A stretch of 64,000 bases of DNA from Candidatus Latescibacterota bacterium (GTDB lineage: Bacteria; Krumholzibacteriota; Krumholzibacteriia; JACNKJ01). A program made the position numbers and the translations under genes. The first letter of the stretch is position 1, and every line of letters begins with the position of its first letter. Where the stretch lies: assembly GCA_020633725.1 (NCBI GenBank), contig JACKDC010000005.1, positions 248,001 to 312,000 on the forward strand, given 5' to 3'. Shown piece after piece: positions 39,401-49,685 of this stretch. Under the pieces are notes generated by a model that saw nothing but the letters and a program-made list of their open reading frames with translations, was not told the origin of the DNA and ran no database searches.

Positions 39401-39688
39401 GTGAAGATCGACCGCGCGCTGCTGCTGCACCTGGAGCGCCTGTCGCGCCTCGAGCTGGCCGAGGACGAGCGCGCGGCCATGATGGACGACCTCTCCCGCG
39501 TCCTGGACTACGCCGAGCGCCTCGCGGCGCTGGACGCGGAGCTCCCGGGAGCGACGCTCGACGGCGCGCTCCGCGACGACGCGGTCCGTCCCTCGCTCGA
39601 CGCCGCCACGCCGCTCGCCCTGGCGCCGGCCGTGGAGGAGGGCCACTTCCTCGTCCCGCCCGTGCTCGAGATCGAGGGCAAGCCGTGA
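39401..39688 (+). CDS. gatC: Asp-tRNA(Asn)/Glu-tRNA(Gln) amidotransferase subunit C
   Basis: 95 residues. GTG 39401 with GGAGG at 39391-39395. Typical start KIDRALLLHLERLSRLELAE and R/D/AA linker LRDDAVRPSLD, then the C-terminal EEGHFLVPPVLE. Wraps between GatA and GatB. Overlaps gatA by GTGA, so the three genes are translated together. Confidence 0.95.
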   Translation: MKIDRALLLHLERLSRLELAEDERAAMMDDLSRVLDYAERLAALDAELPGATLDGALRDDAVRPSLDAATPLALAPAVEEGHFLVPPVLEIEGKP

Positions 39689-41126
39689 TCCCTCGCCTCG
39701 GACTGCGGGACGCCCGCCGCGCCCTGGACGCCGGCGCCTTCAGCGTCGACGAGTTCTGGCTGGCCCAGACGGAGCGCATCGCGCGACTGGACCCGCAGCT
39801 CCACTGCTACCTGCACCGGCCGGCGGACACCGCGGCGCCCCTTCCAACCGACGCGGTGCTCGGGGGATTGCCCTTCGCCCTCAAAGACAACATGAACCTC
39901 GCGGGGACGCCGACCACCTGCGCGTCCCGCCTCCTCGAGGGCTACGTCTCGCCCTACGACGCCACGGCCGCGGCCCAGCTCGTCGCCGCCGGCGGCCGCT
40001 ACCTGGGCAAGACCAACATGGACGAGTTCGCCATGGGCTCCTCCTGCGAGCACTCGGCGGCGGGACCGACCCGCAATCCCTGGGACCTGGAGCGCTCCCC
40101 CGGCGGCTCCAGCGGGGGAGCGGCGGCGGCGGTGGCCGCCGATCTCGCGCCCTTCGCCCTGGGCAGCGACACGGGCGGGAGCATCCGCCAGCCCGCGGCC
40201 TTCTGCGGCGTCGTGGGCGTCAAGCCGAGCTACGGCCGGGTGAGCCGCCATGGCCTGGTGGCCTTCGCCAGCAGCCTCGACCAGATCGGCCCCCTGACGA
40301 AAAACGTGGAGGACGCCGCCCGGGTCCTCGAGCTGATCATGGGCCACGACCCCGCGGACGCCACGACCCTGCGCGCGCCCGTGCCGTCGCTCCTGCCCGA
40401 GACGGAGCGCGGCGTGGCGGGCCTGCGCCTCGGCCTGCCGGACGGCCTGGACGCGCTGCCCATGGACGCGACCGTCCGCGCGGCCTGGCTGGACGCCGCC
40501 GCCGCGCTGGAGCGGGAGGGCGCGCGGCGCGTGCGCGTCGAACTGCCCAGTCTCGGGCAGGCCGTGGCCATCTACGCGCTGGTGGCGAACGCCGAGGCGA
40601 GCAGCAACCTCGCCCGCTTCGACGGCATCCGCTACGGCCGCCGCGCCGCCGCGGACGACCTGGAGACCATGCTCACCCGAAGTCGCGGCCGAGGCTTCGG
40701 CGCCGAGGTGAAGCGGCGCATCCTGCTGGGCACCTTCGCGCTGGCGAGCGGCTACTACGAGGACTACTACCTGCGCGCCCAGCGCTGGCGCGCGCGCCTG
40801 GCCGAGGAATTCGCGGCGGCCTTCGCCGCCTGCGACGCCATCCTGCTGCCCACCGCGCCCACGCCGGCCTTCCGCCTGGGCGAGAAGCTCGACGACCCGC
40901 TGGACATGTACCTCTCCGATCTCTTCACGCTGCCCGCCAGCCTGGCGGGACTGCCCGCGGCGAGCGTCCCCACCGCCCTGGCGGGGGGGCTGCCGCTGGG
41001 GATGCAGGTCGTCACCCGCGCGCTGGACGAGCCCATGCTCATCCGCGTGGCCGCCGCGCTCGAGCGCTGCTTCCCCTTCGCGGCCCTGCGCCGCGACGCG
41101 GTGGACCGGGCGCTGGGGGAGACGTC

Positions 41127-41130
<4 letters not shown>
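39685..41130 (+). CDS. gatA: Asp-tRNA(Asn)/Glu-tRNA(Gln) amidotransferase subunit A
   Basis: Amidase subunit releasing ammonia from glutamine. 481 residues; GTG 39685. Ser-Ser-Lys triad: Lys in LPFALKDNM, cis-Ser in GSDTGGSIRQP, nucleophile in SPGGSSGG. YGRVSRHGLVAFASSLDQIG is the family-specific stretch for GatA over other amidases. GTGA overlap with gatB. Confidence 0.97.
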
Positions 41131-42553
<1,423 letters not shown>

Positions 42554-42557
<4 letters not shown>

Positions 42558-43330
42558 TCCGTCCGCCAGCGCGGCCGGCGCTTCTCGAGAAACGCCCGCT
42601 GCGCCTCCTTGAAGTCCTCGCTCCGCCAGGCCGCGTGCCGCCAGGCGGCGATCTCAGCGAGAACGACGCTGTCAAGTGGCTCTGCCCCCTCGAGGCGGCG
42701 GAGGGTCTGTCGCGTGCCGCGCAGGGCGGCGGGCGCGGCGGCGAGGGCGCTCGCCATCAGCGTGGCGGCGGCCTGGTCCACCTGCTCCGCGGGCACGAGG
42801 CGGCAGAAGAAGCCGGCGCGGGCCGCGCGGCGCGCGCCGATCGGCTCGCCGAGCAGCAGCAGCTCCCGGGTGAGCGGCGCGCCGAAGGCGGACTGGAAGC
42901 GGCGCATGCCCGTCGGGCTGTAGACCAGGCCCAGGCGCGCCGAGGGCACGGCCAGCCGCAGGTCCCGCGCGCCCACGCGCAGGTCCGCGCAGCAGAGCAG
43001 CTCCACCGCGCCGCCGTAGGCGTCGCCGGCCACCGCCGCGATGACGGGGGCGGGATAGTCCCAGAGGCCGGCCATCACGCGCTCGAAGGGCACGGCCGCG
43101 CGGCGGGCCGGGTCGGCGTGGAAGATGTCCTCGGGGATCGCGTCCACCGGATAGCCCGTGCTGAAGTGGCGGCCCTCCGCGCGCAGGAGCAGCGGGGGGG
43201 CGCCGTCGGCGCGCAGGGCGTCGAGGGCCGCGAGGAGGGCGTGGAGCAGCGGCTCGTCCAGCAGGTTGCGGGGCGGCGCGGCGAGGGTGAGGACGGCGTG
43301 GCCGTCGGCGCGTTCTGTCCTGAGCGGCAT
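42554..43330 (-). CDS. Enoyl-CoA hydratase/isomerase family protein, methylmalonyl-CoA decarboxylase-like
   Basis: 258 residues from ATG 43330; the longer open frame upstream is unlike the family. Crotonase fold: GRHFSTGYPVDAIP (oxyanion loop), GDAYGGAVELLCCADL, and AFLEKRRPRW at the C-terminus. The stretch LAVPSARLGLVYSPTGM lacks the second catalytic Glu of hydratases and recalls ScpB/YgfG (MTPVNLGVPYNLVG), including the Tyr. AFLEKRRP also matches ScpB's AFLEKRKP. The His of ScpB's FSAGHD is Tyr here. So methylmalonyl-CoA decarboxylase is a fair guess, hydratase less likely. No clear ribosome binding site. Confidence 0.75.
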
Positions 43331-43385
43331 GGGGGAGGAGACTAGAGCGTGGCGCGCCTCGGGGCAAGGGCGCGCTGTGTCCAAC

Positions 43386-43412
43386 GAAAAGCGGGAGGCC
43401 GAAGCCTCCCGC
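43386..43412 (-). terminator. Rho-independent terminator of the dockerin-like gene
   Basis: Nine-base-pair stem GCGGGAGGC/GCCTCCCGC (43391-43399 with 43404-43412). On the minus strand the loop is TTCG and the stem is followed by TTTTCG. 70 bases past the stop codon of the dockerin-like gene. Confidence 0.9.
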
Positions 43413-43481
43413 GAATCCTGCTGCATGGGCATCGATCAGGATGCCCGGTCTCGCCCAAGCACGCTTTGCTGGCGCTTCGGC

Positions 43482-44114
43482 CTAGGGGCAGACGCTATTG
43501 TTGAAGTAGCCGCCGAAAATGCCGAAGTCCGCGACGGACGTGGAGCCGTCCTCGTTGTAGTCGTGGCAAGGATCGCAGCCCGCGGTGCAGTTGAAGTCCG
43601 CGGCAAACTTGCCGAAGTCGCCCACGGTGACGGCCAGGTCGCCGTTCAGATCCGTGCTGTCATAGTTCACGCAGACGGGGTTGCCCATGTTCAGGACGAT
43701 GCCCAGCGCGTAGACGTAGACCGCGGCGGTGTCGCAGTTGATGCCGTCGCCGCCATCGCCCGTCAGACCGCCGTAGATCGTGCCGCTGAACTGGGTCTGG
43801 CCCAGGCCGTCGACGGCCGTGTCAGCCTGGCTGCCACCGGCGCACTTCACCATGTCACCAGGACGGTCCAGCCACAGATCGGTCGCCGCGAGCGTGATCA
43901 CGGGATCGCCGTTGATGTCCAGCACGGTCACGTGGATCGTGTAGCCCTCGGCGCCGAGGGTGTCACCGCCGCCGGGGGCGATGGTGAAGCGGCCGCAGTT
44001 GTCGGCGGACGCGAAGGAGTTGTTGGTATCCGGGATACCTGCGCTTGCCCCCACTGCCAGGCCCAGAACGCACACGGCTGCCAGAGCAAGAGAGATGATA
44101 TTCCTCATGGCCAT
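43482..44114 (-). CDS. Secreted protein with dockerin-like repeats
   Basis: 210 residues. ATG 44114 follows AGGAGG by six bases; the longer frame is excluded by this. Signal peptide residues 1-25 (IISLALAAVCVLGLAVGASA). Middle region Cys/Asp-rich, Ig-like (YTIHVTVLDINGDPVITLAA). The C-terminus has two dockerin type I-like calcium loops: DLNGDLAVTVGDFGKFAADF and DYNEDGSTSVADFGIFGGYF. Six or more Cys suggest disulfides. No cohesin or scaffoldin in the window, so cellulosome function is not implied; such repeats are widespread in secreted proteins of this kind of lineage. Strong promoter and long leader suggest high expression. Confidence 0.85.
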   Translation of the reverse strand: MAMRNIISLALAAVCVLGLAVGASAGIPDTNNSFASADNCGRFTIAPGGGDTLGAEGYTIHVTVLDINGDPVITLAATDLWLDRPGDMVKCAGGSQADTAVDGLGQTQFSGTIYGGLTGDGGDGINCDTAAVYVYALGIVLNMGNPVCVNYDSTDLNGDLAVTVGDFGKFAADFNCTAGCDPCHDYNEDGSTSVADFGIFGGYFNNSVCP

Positions 44115-44212
44115 TCGAAACCTCCTAAAAGGTAGACTAGGCCCCCGGTAAGGTGTCACGCGACGTGTCTTTCTTCCCGTAGGGCGCAACCGGTCAGCAG
44201 GGGTTGCATCCA

Positions 44213-44240
44213 TGATGTGGGGCCCGTTCGGCCCACATCA
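44213..44240 (-). promoter_or_regulatory. Hairpin in the long leader of the dockerin-like gene
   Basis: TGATGTGGG/CCCACATCA, then one bulged base and GG/CC closing a five-base loop. About 100 bases upstream of the start codon, no T-run, so probably a leader RNA element, stabiliser or operator. Confidence 0.5.
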
Positions 44241-44282
44241 CCCATGAGCAGGATGAAGCGCATGGGGCGACAGACAAGGAGG

Positions 44283-44312
44283 ATTATACCGCGAAGGCCA
44301 AAAAGCGGTCAA
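44283..44312 (-). promoter_or_regulatory. Near-consensus promoter of the dockerin-like gene
   Basis: Minus strand TTGACC (44312-44307), 18-base spacer, TATAAT (44288-44283). Best -10 in the window. Start near 44276 gives a leader of about 160 bases. Confidence 0.9.
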
Positions 44313-44418
44313 CCCGGAATCCGGCATGAAATTGGGCTTGCCTGAAGTCGGCTGGGGCCCTGGGCGCGTGGGTTTCCGGGGGCCGGCGGGTCCGGCCGGG
44401 GTTCCGGAATCCGCAACA

Positions 44419-44754
44419 TCAGAGCTCCTCGGCGAGGCCCCAGAGGGAGTCGACGGGAAGCGTGAAGGCGATGCCGGAGCCCTTGTCCGCCAGCGGACCG
44501 CCGATGGACTCCAGCAGCCCGACGGCCTCGGCCGCCTTCGCCCGGTCCGTCACCGACAGGATCAGGCGGTGTTTGCCCTCGCCGCCCGGGAAGAGCTGGC
44601 GCAGCCCGGCGAAGATGGGCACCTCCTGGGACAGGATCTCGCCCATGCCCTGCGCGCCCAGCACGGTGGCGCCCTGGACGCCGATCTCGAGGAAGGCTTC
44701 GAGCACCTCCTCGAGCAGCGCCGAGTCGCTGAGGACGATGACCAGCAGGACCAA
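44419..44754 (-). CDS. P-II-like small regulator, function unknown
   Basis: 111 residues. TTG 44754 start is supported by AAGGAG six bases upstream. Beta-alpha-beta pattern of the ferredoxin-like/P-II fold: MVLLVIVLSDSALLEEVLEA at the start and HRLILSVTDRAKAAEAVGLL in the middle, with a GSGIAFTLPVDSLWGL end. No T-loop Tyr. It is alone, divergent from the sugar permease gene. Regulatory role is inferred from fold only. Confidence 0.7.
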   Translation of the reverse strand: MVLLVIVLSDSALLEEVLEAFLEIGVQGATVLGAQGMGEILSQEVPIFAGLRQLFPGGEGKHRLILSVTDRAKAAEAVGLLESIGGPLADKGSGIAFTLPVDSLWGLAEEL

Positions 44755-44869
44755 CGGCTGCTCCTTCGCGTCGGCCGCGTCGCGGCGGCCGGCGCCTGAC
44801 TGAGGGTCCGGTCATGTTTCCGTCGGCGCGCCGCGAAGTCAAGGGGGAAGGCGCGCGCCGGCGGGCCTG

Positions 44870-44898
44870 TTGACAGCACTCGGGCCGCCCCGTAGAGT
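44870..44898 (+). promoter_or_regulatory. Promoter of the sugar ABC operon, leaderless
   Basis: TTGACA (44870-44875), 17-base spacer, TAGAGT (44893-44898). ATG is at 44908, so transcription would start at or within three bases of the start codon; no ribosome binding site is present. Confidence 0.85.
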
Positions 44899-44907
44899 GC
44901 GCGCGAA

Positions 44908-45909
44908 ATGCACAGCCACGACCCCGCCCCCGCCCTCGAACAGGACATCGCGCGCAGGCTGCGCCGCCGGCACCGCCGCGACGCCGCCGGCGCGCTGCTC
45001 TACATCCTGCCGGCCGCGGCCATCGTGCTGATCTTCCGCCTGGTGCCGATCCTCGCCGCCTTCACCTTCAGCTTCTACGAGATCAAGATGGGCGCGCTGG
45101 TGGGCTTCGTCGGCGTCGGCCACTACGTGAAGCTCTTCCAGGACCCCACCTTCTGGCACTCCCTCGGCACCACGCTCTGGTTCGTGCTGGGGACCGTGCC
45201 GCCGGCGATCTTCGTGTCGCTCTTCTTCGCCCTGCTGCTCAACCGCAAGATCAAGGCGCTCGGCCTGTACCGGACGATCTACTTCATGCCGGTGGTGACG
45301 AGCATGGTCGCGGTGGCCGTGATCTGGAAGTGGATCCTGGAGCCCGAGCTGGGCATCCTGAACTTCTTCATGGAGCGGCTGCACCTGGGGCGGCCGGGCT
45401 GGCTGGCCGAGAGCCGGGGCGTCTTCCAGCTGATGCTGGATCCCGGCGGGCGCTGGCTGCCCGGCTGGGCGGGCGGACCGAGCCTGGCGCTGGTCAGCCT
45501 GGCGATGGTGAACACCTGGAAGGGGCTCGGCTACAACATCGTCATCTTCCTGGCGGGACTGCAGAACATCCCCCAGCAGCAGTACGAGGCCGCGCGCATC
45601 GACGGCGCCGGCAACTGGCAGCTCTTCCGCCACGTCACCTGGCCGATCCTCAGCCCGACGACCTTCTACGTGTTCATCATGAGCACCATCGTGAGCTTCC
45701 AGACCTTCAGCCTCGTCTACCTCATGACCTCCCCGCCCGGCGGGCCCGAGGACAGCACGAAGGTCCTCGTCTACTACCTCTTCGACAAGGGCTTCACGCC
45801 GCCGGCCAGCCTGGGCCGCGCCAGCGCGGTGGCGCTGGTGCTCTTCCTGATCATCCTGGGCCTGACGATGGTGCAGCGGCGCCTGGCCGAACGCAGGGTG
45901 CACTACTGA
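44908..45909 (+). CDS. Sugar ABC transporter permease (MalF/UgpA type)
   Basis: Inner-membrane subunit of a carbohydrate importer. 333 residues, six predicted helices plus an N-terminal basic segment. The EAA loop that contacts the ATPase is EAARIDGAGNWQLFRHVTWP. ATG overlaps none upstream; no Shine-Dalgarno, consistent with a leaderless message. Next gene overlaps its stop by one base. Confidence 0.92.
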   Translation: MHSHDPAPALEQDIARRLRRRHRRDAAGALLYILPAAAIVLIFRLVPILAAFTFSFYEIKMGALVGFVGVGHYVKLFQDPTFWHSLGTTLWFVLGTVPPAIFVSLFFALLLNRKIKALGLYRTIYFMPVVTSMVAVAVIWKWILEPELGILNFFMERLHLGRPGWLAESRGVFQLMLDPGGRWLPGWAGGPSLALVSLAMVNTWKGLGYNIVIFLAGLQNIPQQQYEAARIDGAGNWQLFRHVTWPILSPTTFYVFIMSTIVSFQTFSLVYLMTSPPGGPEDSTKVLVYYLFDKGFTPPASLGRASAVALVLFLIILGLTMVQRRLAERRVHY

Positions 45910-46805
45910 TGGCCGGCGCCGGACGCATGCACTGGCTCGGCCGCGGCGGGCTCCACCTGCTGCTCATCCTCGCGGGGCTTAGCATGGTGATGCCCTTCCT
46001 GTGGATGGTTTCCACGTCCTTCCGCAGTACCCTGGAGATCACGCGCGAGCCGCACCGCTTCCTGCCCGAGGTCTTCAGCCCCGGCTACGGCGAGCCCGGC
46101 AGCAGCTCCGAGGGCGAGACGCGCAGCCTCGGCAAGCTCGTGGCCAACTACGTGGAGGCCTGGCAGAGCGCGCCCTTCGGCCGCTACTTCTTCAACACCG
46201 TCTACGTGGCGCTGACCTGCGTGCTGGGCGTGGTGGTGACGAGCGCGCTGGCCGCCTACGCCTTCGCGCGCATGCGCTTCAAGGGCCGTGACGCGCTCTT
46301 CCTGCTCTTCCTCAGCATGATGATGGTGCCCGAGCCGGTCTACCTGGTGCCGAGCTTCATCATCATCGCGCGGCTGGGCTGGCTCGACACCTACTACGCG
46401 CTGATCGTGCCGTGGACGGTGAAGGTCTTTTCGATCTTCCTGCTCCGCCAGCACTTCAAGACCATCCCCCAGGACCTCTTCGACGCCGCCACCATCGACG
46501 GCGCCACGCGCTTCTCGATCCTGTGGCGGATCGTCATGCCGCTGTCCAAGGCGATCCTGGTGACGATCGTGCTCTTCACGATCATCGGCTCGTGGAACTC
46601 CTTCCTCTGGCCCCTGGTCATGACGCACAGCCCGGCGATGCGTCCCATCCAGATCGGCCTGGCGGCCTTCAGCCAGGAGGAGGGCACCGAGTACGGCCTG
46701 ATGATGGCGGCCACCACGCTCAGCGTGCTGCCGCTGCTGGTGCTCTACTTCTTCGCCCAGAAGCAGATCATCGCGTCCCTGGCCTCCAGCGGCCTGAAGG
46801 AGTGA
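45909..46805 (+). CDS. Sugar ABC transporter permease (MalG/UgpE type)
   Basis: 298 residues, six helices. EAA loop DAATIDGATRFSILWRIVMP. An insertion at residues 50-80 (FSPGYGEPGSSSEGETRS) extends the first periplasmic loop. Heterodimer partner of the preceding permease. No cognate MsmX/UgpC-type ATPase gene follows. Confidence 0.92.
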   Translation: MAGAGRMHWLGRGGLHLLLILAGLSMVMPFLWMVSTSFRSTLEITREPHRFLPEVFSPGYGEPGSSSEGETRSLGKLVANYVEAWQSAPFGRYFFNTVYVALTCVLGVVVTSALAAYAFARMRFKGRDALFLLFLSMMMVPEPVYLVPSFIIIARLGWLDTYYALIVPWTVKVFSIFLLRQHFKTIPQDLFDAATIDGATRFSILWRIVMPLSKAILVTIVLFTIIGSWNSFLWPLVMTHSPAMRPIQIGLAAFSQEEGTEYGLMMAATTLSVLPLLVLYFFAQKQIIASLASSGLKE

Positions 46806-46807
46806 GC

Positions 46808-48100
46808 GTGCGACGCGCCTGGCTGCTCCTGGCCCTGCTGCCCCTGGCGCTGGGCGACTGCGCCCGCGGCGGCGACGAGAACGTCATCACCTTCTGGCAC
46901 GCCATGGGCCGCTGGGAGCCGCAGCTGCTCGAGATCGTCGACGCCTACAACGCGCTGCATCCCGAGATGCCCGTGCGCGCCTACAACATGAGCCGCTACC
47001 AGGCGCTGAGCCAGAAGATCATCGCCGCCGTGGCCGCCGGGCAGCCGCCCACGATCAGCCAGGCCTACGAGGCGTGGACGTCCGAGATGATGGCCGGCGG
47101 CGTGATCGAATGCCTGCAGCCCTACGCCGACGGCGCGATGGGCGTCGACGGCCTCAGCGAGGCCGACTGGGCCGACTTCCGCCCGGTCTTCCTCGACGAG
47201 TGCCGGTACCCGGACGCGAACGGCGAAGGCCAGCTCTGGTCCTTCCCCTTCAACAAGAGCGTGCGCACGCTCTTCTACAACCGCGACCTCTTTGCCGAGC
47301 TCGGCCTCGACCCCGAGCGCCCGCCCCGCAACTGGGACGAGTGGCGCGACTACAGCGCGCGCATCAGCGCCGACCTCGACGGCGACGGCCGCAACGACCG
47401 CTGGGGCTCCACGGCGCGCGCGTCGGTGACGGTCTTCGGCAACCTGCTGCTGCAGGACGACGGCGACTTCTTCTCCGCCGACGGCAGCCGCTGCACCATC
47501 GCGGAGCCGCCGGGCGTCGAGGCCATGACCTTCATGCGCGCGATGTTCGGCGAGCGCACGCTGGGCTACGCCACCTTCGACTACGCCTACCAGAACGAGT
47601 TCAAGGCGGGGAAGGTGGGCATGATGGAGGGCTCGAGCGTCTCGCTGTCCTTCCTGCGCGGCATCCTGGACTTCGAGCTGGGCGTGGCGCCGCTGCCGGG
47701 GAAGAAGCGGGACGTCGCCCTGATCCAGGGGACGAACCTCGTGCTCTTCAAGCGCGCCACCGACGCGCAGAAGCGCGGCGCCTGGGAGTTCATCCGCTTC
47801 CTCACCGACACCGCGAACGCCACGCGCTGGTCCATCGCCACCGGCTACGCGCCCCTGCGCCGCAGCTGCATGGAGCAGCCGGCCATGCAGGAGCTCCTGG
47901 CGGCGACGCCGGGCCTGGAGGCGGCCTACGGCCAGCTCGAGACCGCGCGCAGCGAGCCGCGCAACGCCGCGTGGTTCGCCGGACGCAAGTACCTGGAGGA
48001 GGGCGCCATCCAGCGCGTGATGCGCGGCACCGCCGCGCCCGCCGAGGCGCTCCGCGCCACCGCCAGGAAGATCGACGCGGAAATCGCCTCCGAGTTCTGA
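46808..48100 (+). CDS. Extracellular solute-binding lipoprotein of a sugar ABC importer
   Basis: 430 residues. GTG 46808, two bases after the permease stop; lipobox LALGDC near residue 18. Family 1 solute-binding protein: ITFWHAMGRWEPQLLEIVDA, QKIIAAVAAGQPPTISQAYE, FNKSVRTLFYNRDLFAELGL and DALIQGTN-like hinge stretch. Likely binds an oligosaccharide or glycerol-3-phosphate type ligand, not resolvable. Confidence 0.9.
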   Translation: MRRAWLLLALLPLALGDCARGGDENVITFWHAMGRWEPQLLEIVDAYNALHPEMPVRAYNMSRYQALSQKIIAAVAAGQPPTISQAYEAWTSEMMAGGVIECLQPYADGAMGVDGLSEADWADFRPVFLDECRYPDANGEGQLWSFPFNKSVRTLFYNRDLFAELGLDPERPPRNWDEWRDYSARISADLDGDGRNDRWGSTARASVTVFGNLLLQDDGDFFSADGSRCTIAEPPGVEAMTFMRAMFGERTLGYATFDYAYQNEFKAGKVGMMEGSSVSLSFLRGILDFELGVAPLPGKKRDVALIQGTNLVLFKRATDAQKRGAWEFIRFLTDTANATRWSIATGYAPLRRSCMEQPAMQELLAATPGLEAAYGQLETARSEPRNAAWFAGRKYLEEGAIQRVMRGTAAPAEALRATARKIDAEIASEF

Positions 48101-48171
48101 GTCGCGCGGGCGCGGTGGGACGACGGGGGCCCCGGACCTCGGTCCGGCGCCCGGACTGCAGTGAGGTTGCC

Positions 48172-48765
48172 ATGCCCTTGCTCGAGGTCCGCGAACTCCA
48201 GCGCCCCGCCCTGGGGCCGCTCGGCTTCAGCGTGGAGCGCGGCGCCTGCGTCTTCGTCACCGGGCCGTCGGGCGCGGGCAAGACCCTGCTCCTGCGGGCG
48301 CTGGCCGACCTGGATCCCCACGACGGCGAGGTGCTGCTGGACGGCGAGCCCCAGGCCAGCGTGCCGCCCGCGCAGTGGCGCCGACGCGTGGCCTACCTGC
48401 CGGCCGAGCCCGTGTGGTGGGGGACGCGCGTGGACGAACTGCTGCCCCCCGGACTCACCGATGCCGACCTGGACGCCCTCGGCCTGGACCCCGCGCTCCG
48501 CGCCAGCGCGCCGGAGCGCCTGTCCAGCGGGGAGAGCCAGCGACTGGCGCTGCTGCGGCTGCTGCCGCTCTCGCCCCGGCTGCTGCTGCTCGACGAGCCC
48601 AGCGCCAATCTCGACGCCGACAACACCGCGCGCCTGGAGGCCCTGCTCACCCGTCGCCGCGAGGCGGACGGCCTCTCGCTGCTCTGGGTCAGCCACGACG
48701 ACGCCCAGCGCCGCCGTCTCGCGGACGTCACGCTGCGCCTGGCGGCGGGGAGGCTCGCGCCGTGA
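48172..48765 (+). CDS. fetA: ABC transporter ATPase (FetA/YbbL type)
   Basis: 197 residues, short single ABC domain. Walker A GPSGAGKT, Q-loop region YLPAEPVWWGTRV, signature LSSGESQR, Walker B LLLLDEPSANLD, H-loop VSHDD. Overlaps the next gene by GTGA, the arrangement of fetAB, an iron export or metal-homeostasis system. Its sequence and pairing argue that it does not serve the upstream sugar importer. Confidence 0.85.
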   Translation: MPLLEVRELQRPALGPLGFSVERGACVFVTGPSGAGKTLLLRALADLDPHDGEVLLDGEPQASVPPAQWRRRVAYLPAEPVWWGTRVDELLPPGLTDADLDALGLDPALRASAPERLSSGESQRLALLRLLPLSPRLLLLDEPSANLDADNTARLEALLTRRREADGLSLLWVSHDDAQRRRLADVTLRLAAGRLAP

Positions 48766-49562
48766 ACGCCCTGCCCCTCGATCCGCTGGACCTGGTCCTG
48801 GCGTCCCTGCTGGTGCTCGCCCTGGGCCTCAGCTCCCTGCGCCTGGGTCTGGGCGTGGGACGCTCCCTCGCCACGGGCGCCGCCCGCACCACGCTCCAGC
48901 TGCTGCTGGCGGGCCTGGTGCTCAAGGCGCTCTTCGCCTCGCGCTCGCCGTGGCTCATCGGCCTGGCGGCCGCCGTCATGCTCACCGTGGCCGGCCGCGA
49001 GGTGCGCGCGCGCCAGAGCCGTCCCTTCCTCGGCCCCTGGGGTTACACGCTGGGCCTGTCGGCGATGTTCATCTCGGGCTTCGCGGTGACCCTGTTCGCG
49101 CTGCTGGCCCTGCTGCGCCCGGACCCCTGGTACCATCCCCGCTACGCGCTGCCGCTGCTGGGGATGATCCTGGGCAACACGATGAACGGCGTGGGCCTGG
49201 CCCTGGAGCGGCTGGGCAGCGGCGCGGAGCAGCGGCGGCGGCAGATCGAGGCGGCGCTCCTGCTCGGCCAGGACTGGCGCGAGGCGTCGGCGCCGCTGCG
49301 CCGGGAGAGCGTGCGCGCGGGCATGGTGCCCGTGCTGAACTCCCTGGCCAGCGCCGGGATCGTGAGCCTGCCGGGCATGATGACCGGGCAGATCCTGGCG
49401 GGTGCGGATCCGTCCCAGGCGGTGATGTACCAGATACTGATCATGTTTCTCATCGCCGCGGGCTCGGGCTTCGGAGGCGTGGCGGCCGTCCAGCTGGGCG
49501 CCCGGCGCCTCTTCGACGAGCGCGAGCGGCTGCGGCTGGACCGGCTGGGACGACGGGATTGA
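48762..49562 (+). CDS. fetB: Iron export ABC permease FetB/YbbM type
   Basis: 266 residues, UPF0014 family, seven or so helices. GTG 48762. Family stretches: ARTTLQLLLAGLVLKALF, LPLLGMILGNTMNGVGLALE, VPVLNSLASAGIVSLPGMMT and GQILAGADPSQAVMYQILI. The coupling segment RREVRARQ-like follows helix 2. Function by family: iron efflux, resistance to oxidative stress. Confidence 0.88.
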   Translation: MNALPLDPLDLVLASLLVLALGLSSLRLGLGVGRSLATGAARTTLQLLLAGLVLKALFASRSPWLIGLAAAVMLTVAGREVRARQSRPFLGPWGYTLGLSAMFISGFAVTLFALLALLRPDPWYHPRYALPLLGMILGNTMNGVGLALERLGSGAEQRRRQIEAALLLGQDWREASAPLRRESVRAGMVPVLNSLASAGIVSLPGMMTGQILAGADPSQAVMYQILIMFLIAAGSGFGGVAAVQLGARRLFDERERLRLDRLGRRD

Positions 49563-49568
49563 CCGTGG

Positions 49569-49597
49569 TTTACACGGCCGTCCAAAGACGCTAGAAC
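49569..49597 (+). promoter_or_regulatory. Promoter of the HiPIP gene
   Basis: TTTACA (49569-49574), 17-base spacer, TAGAAC (49592-49597), seven bases after the fetB stop. Leader of about 80 bases. Confidence 0.65.
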
Positions 49598-49685
49598 CAA
49601 GGGTCCGGTTCGAGGCGAGCGCCGCAGAGGCGGCCCACGCCTCGCATCGACACGGTGTCGGCACCGGACCTGAAAGGAGACGAGC

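Larger units (their letters stand above)
44115..44418. other. Regulatory region between dockerin-like and P-II-like genes
   Basis: About 300 bases without a gene. Holds the AGGAGG site, the leader hairpin (44213-44240), and the promoter (44283-44312) of the dockerin-like gene. The part from 44313 to 44418 shows nothing beyond GC-rich sequence after the P-II-like stop. Confidence 0.75.

Noticed and set aside
44814..44842. Minus-strand promoter for the P-II-like gene (TTGACT, 17 bases, AAACAT)
   Set aside because: The -10 matches consensus at only three of six bases; too weak to list.
48101..48171. Hairpin CCGGACC/GGTCCGG between the binding protein and FetA-like genes
   Set aside because: Seven-base stem with a two-base gap and no T-run; common by chance in such sequence.
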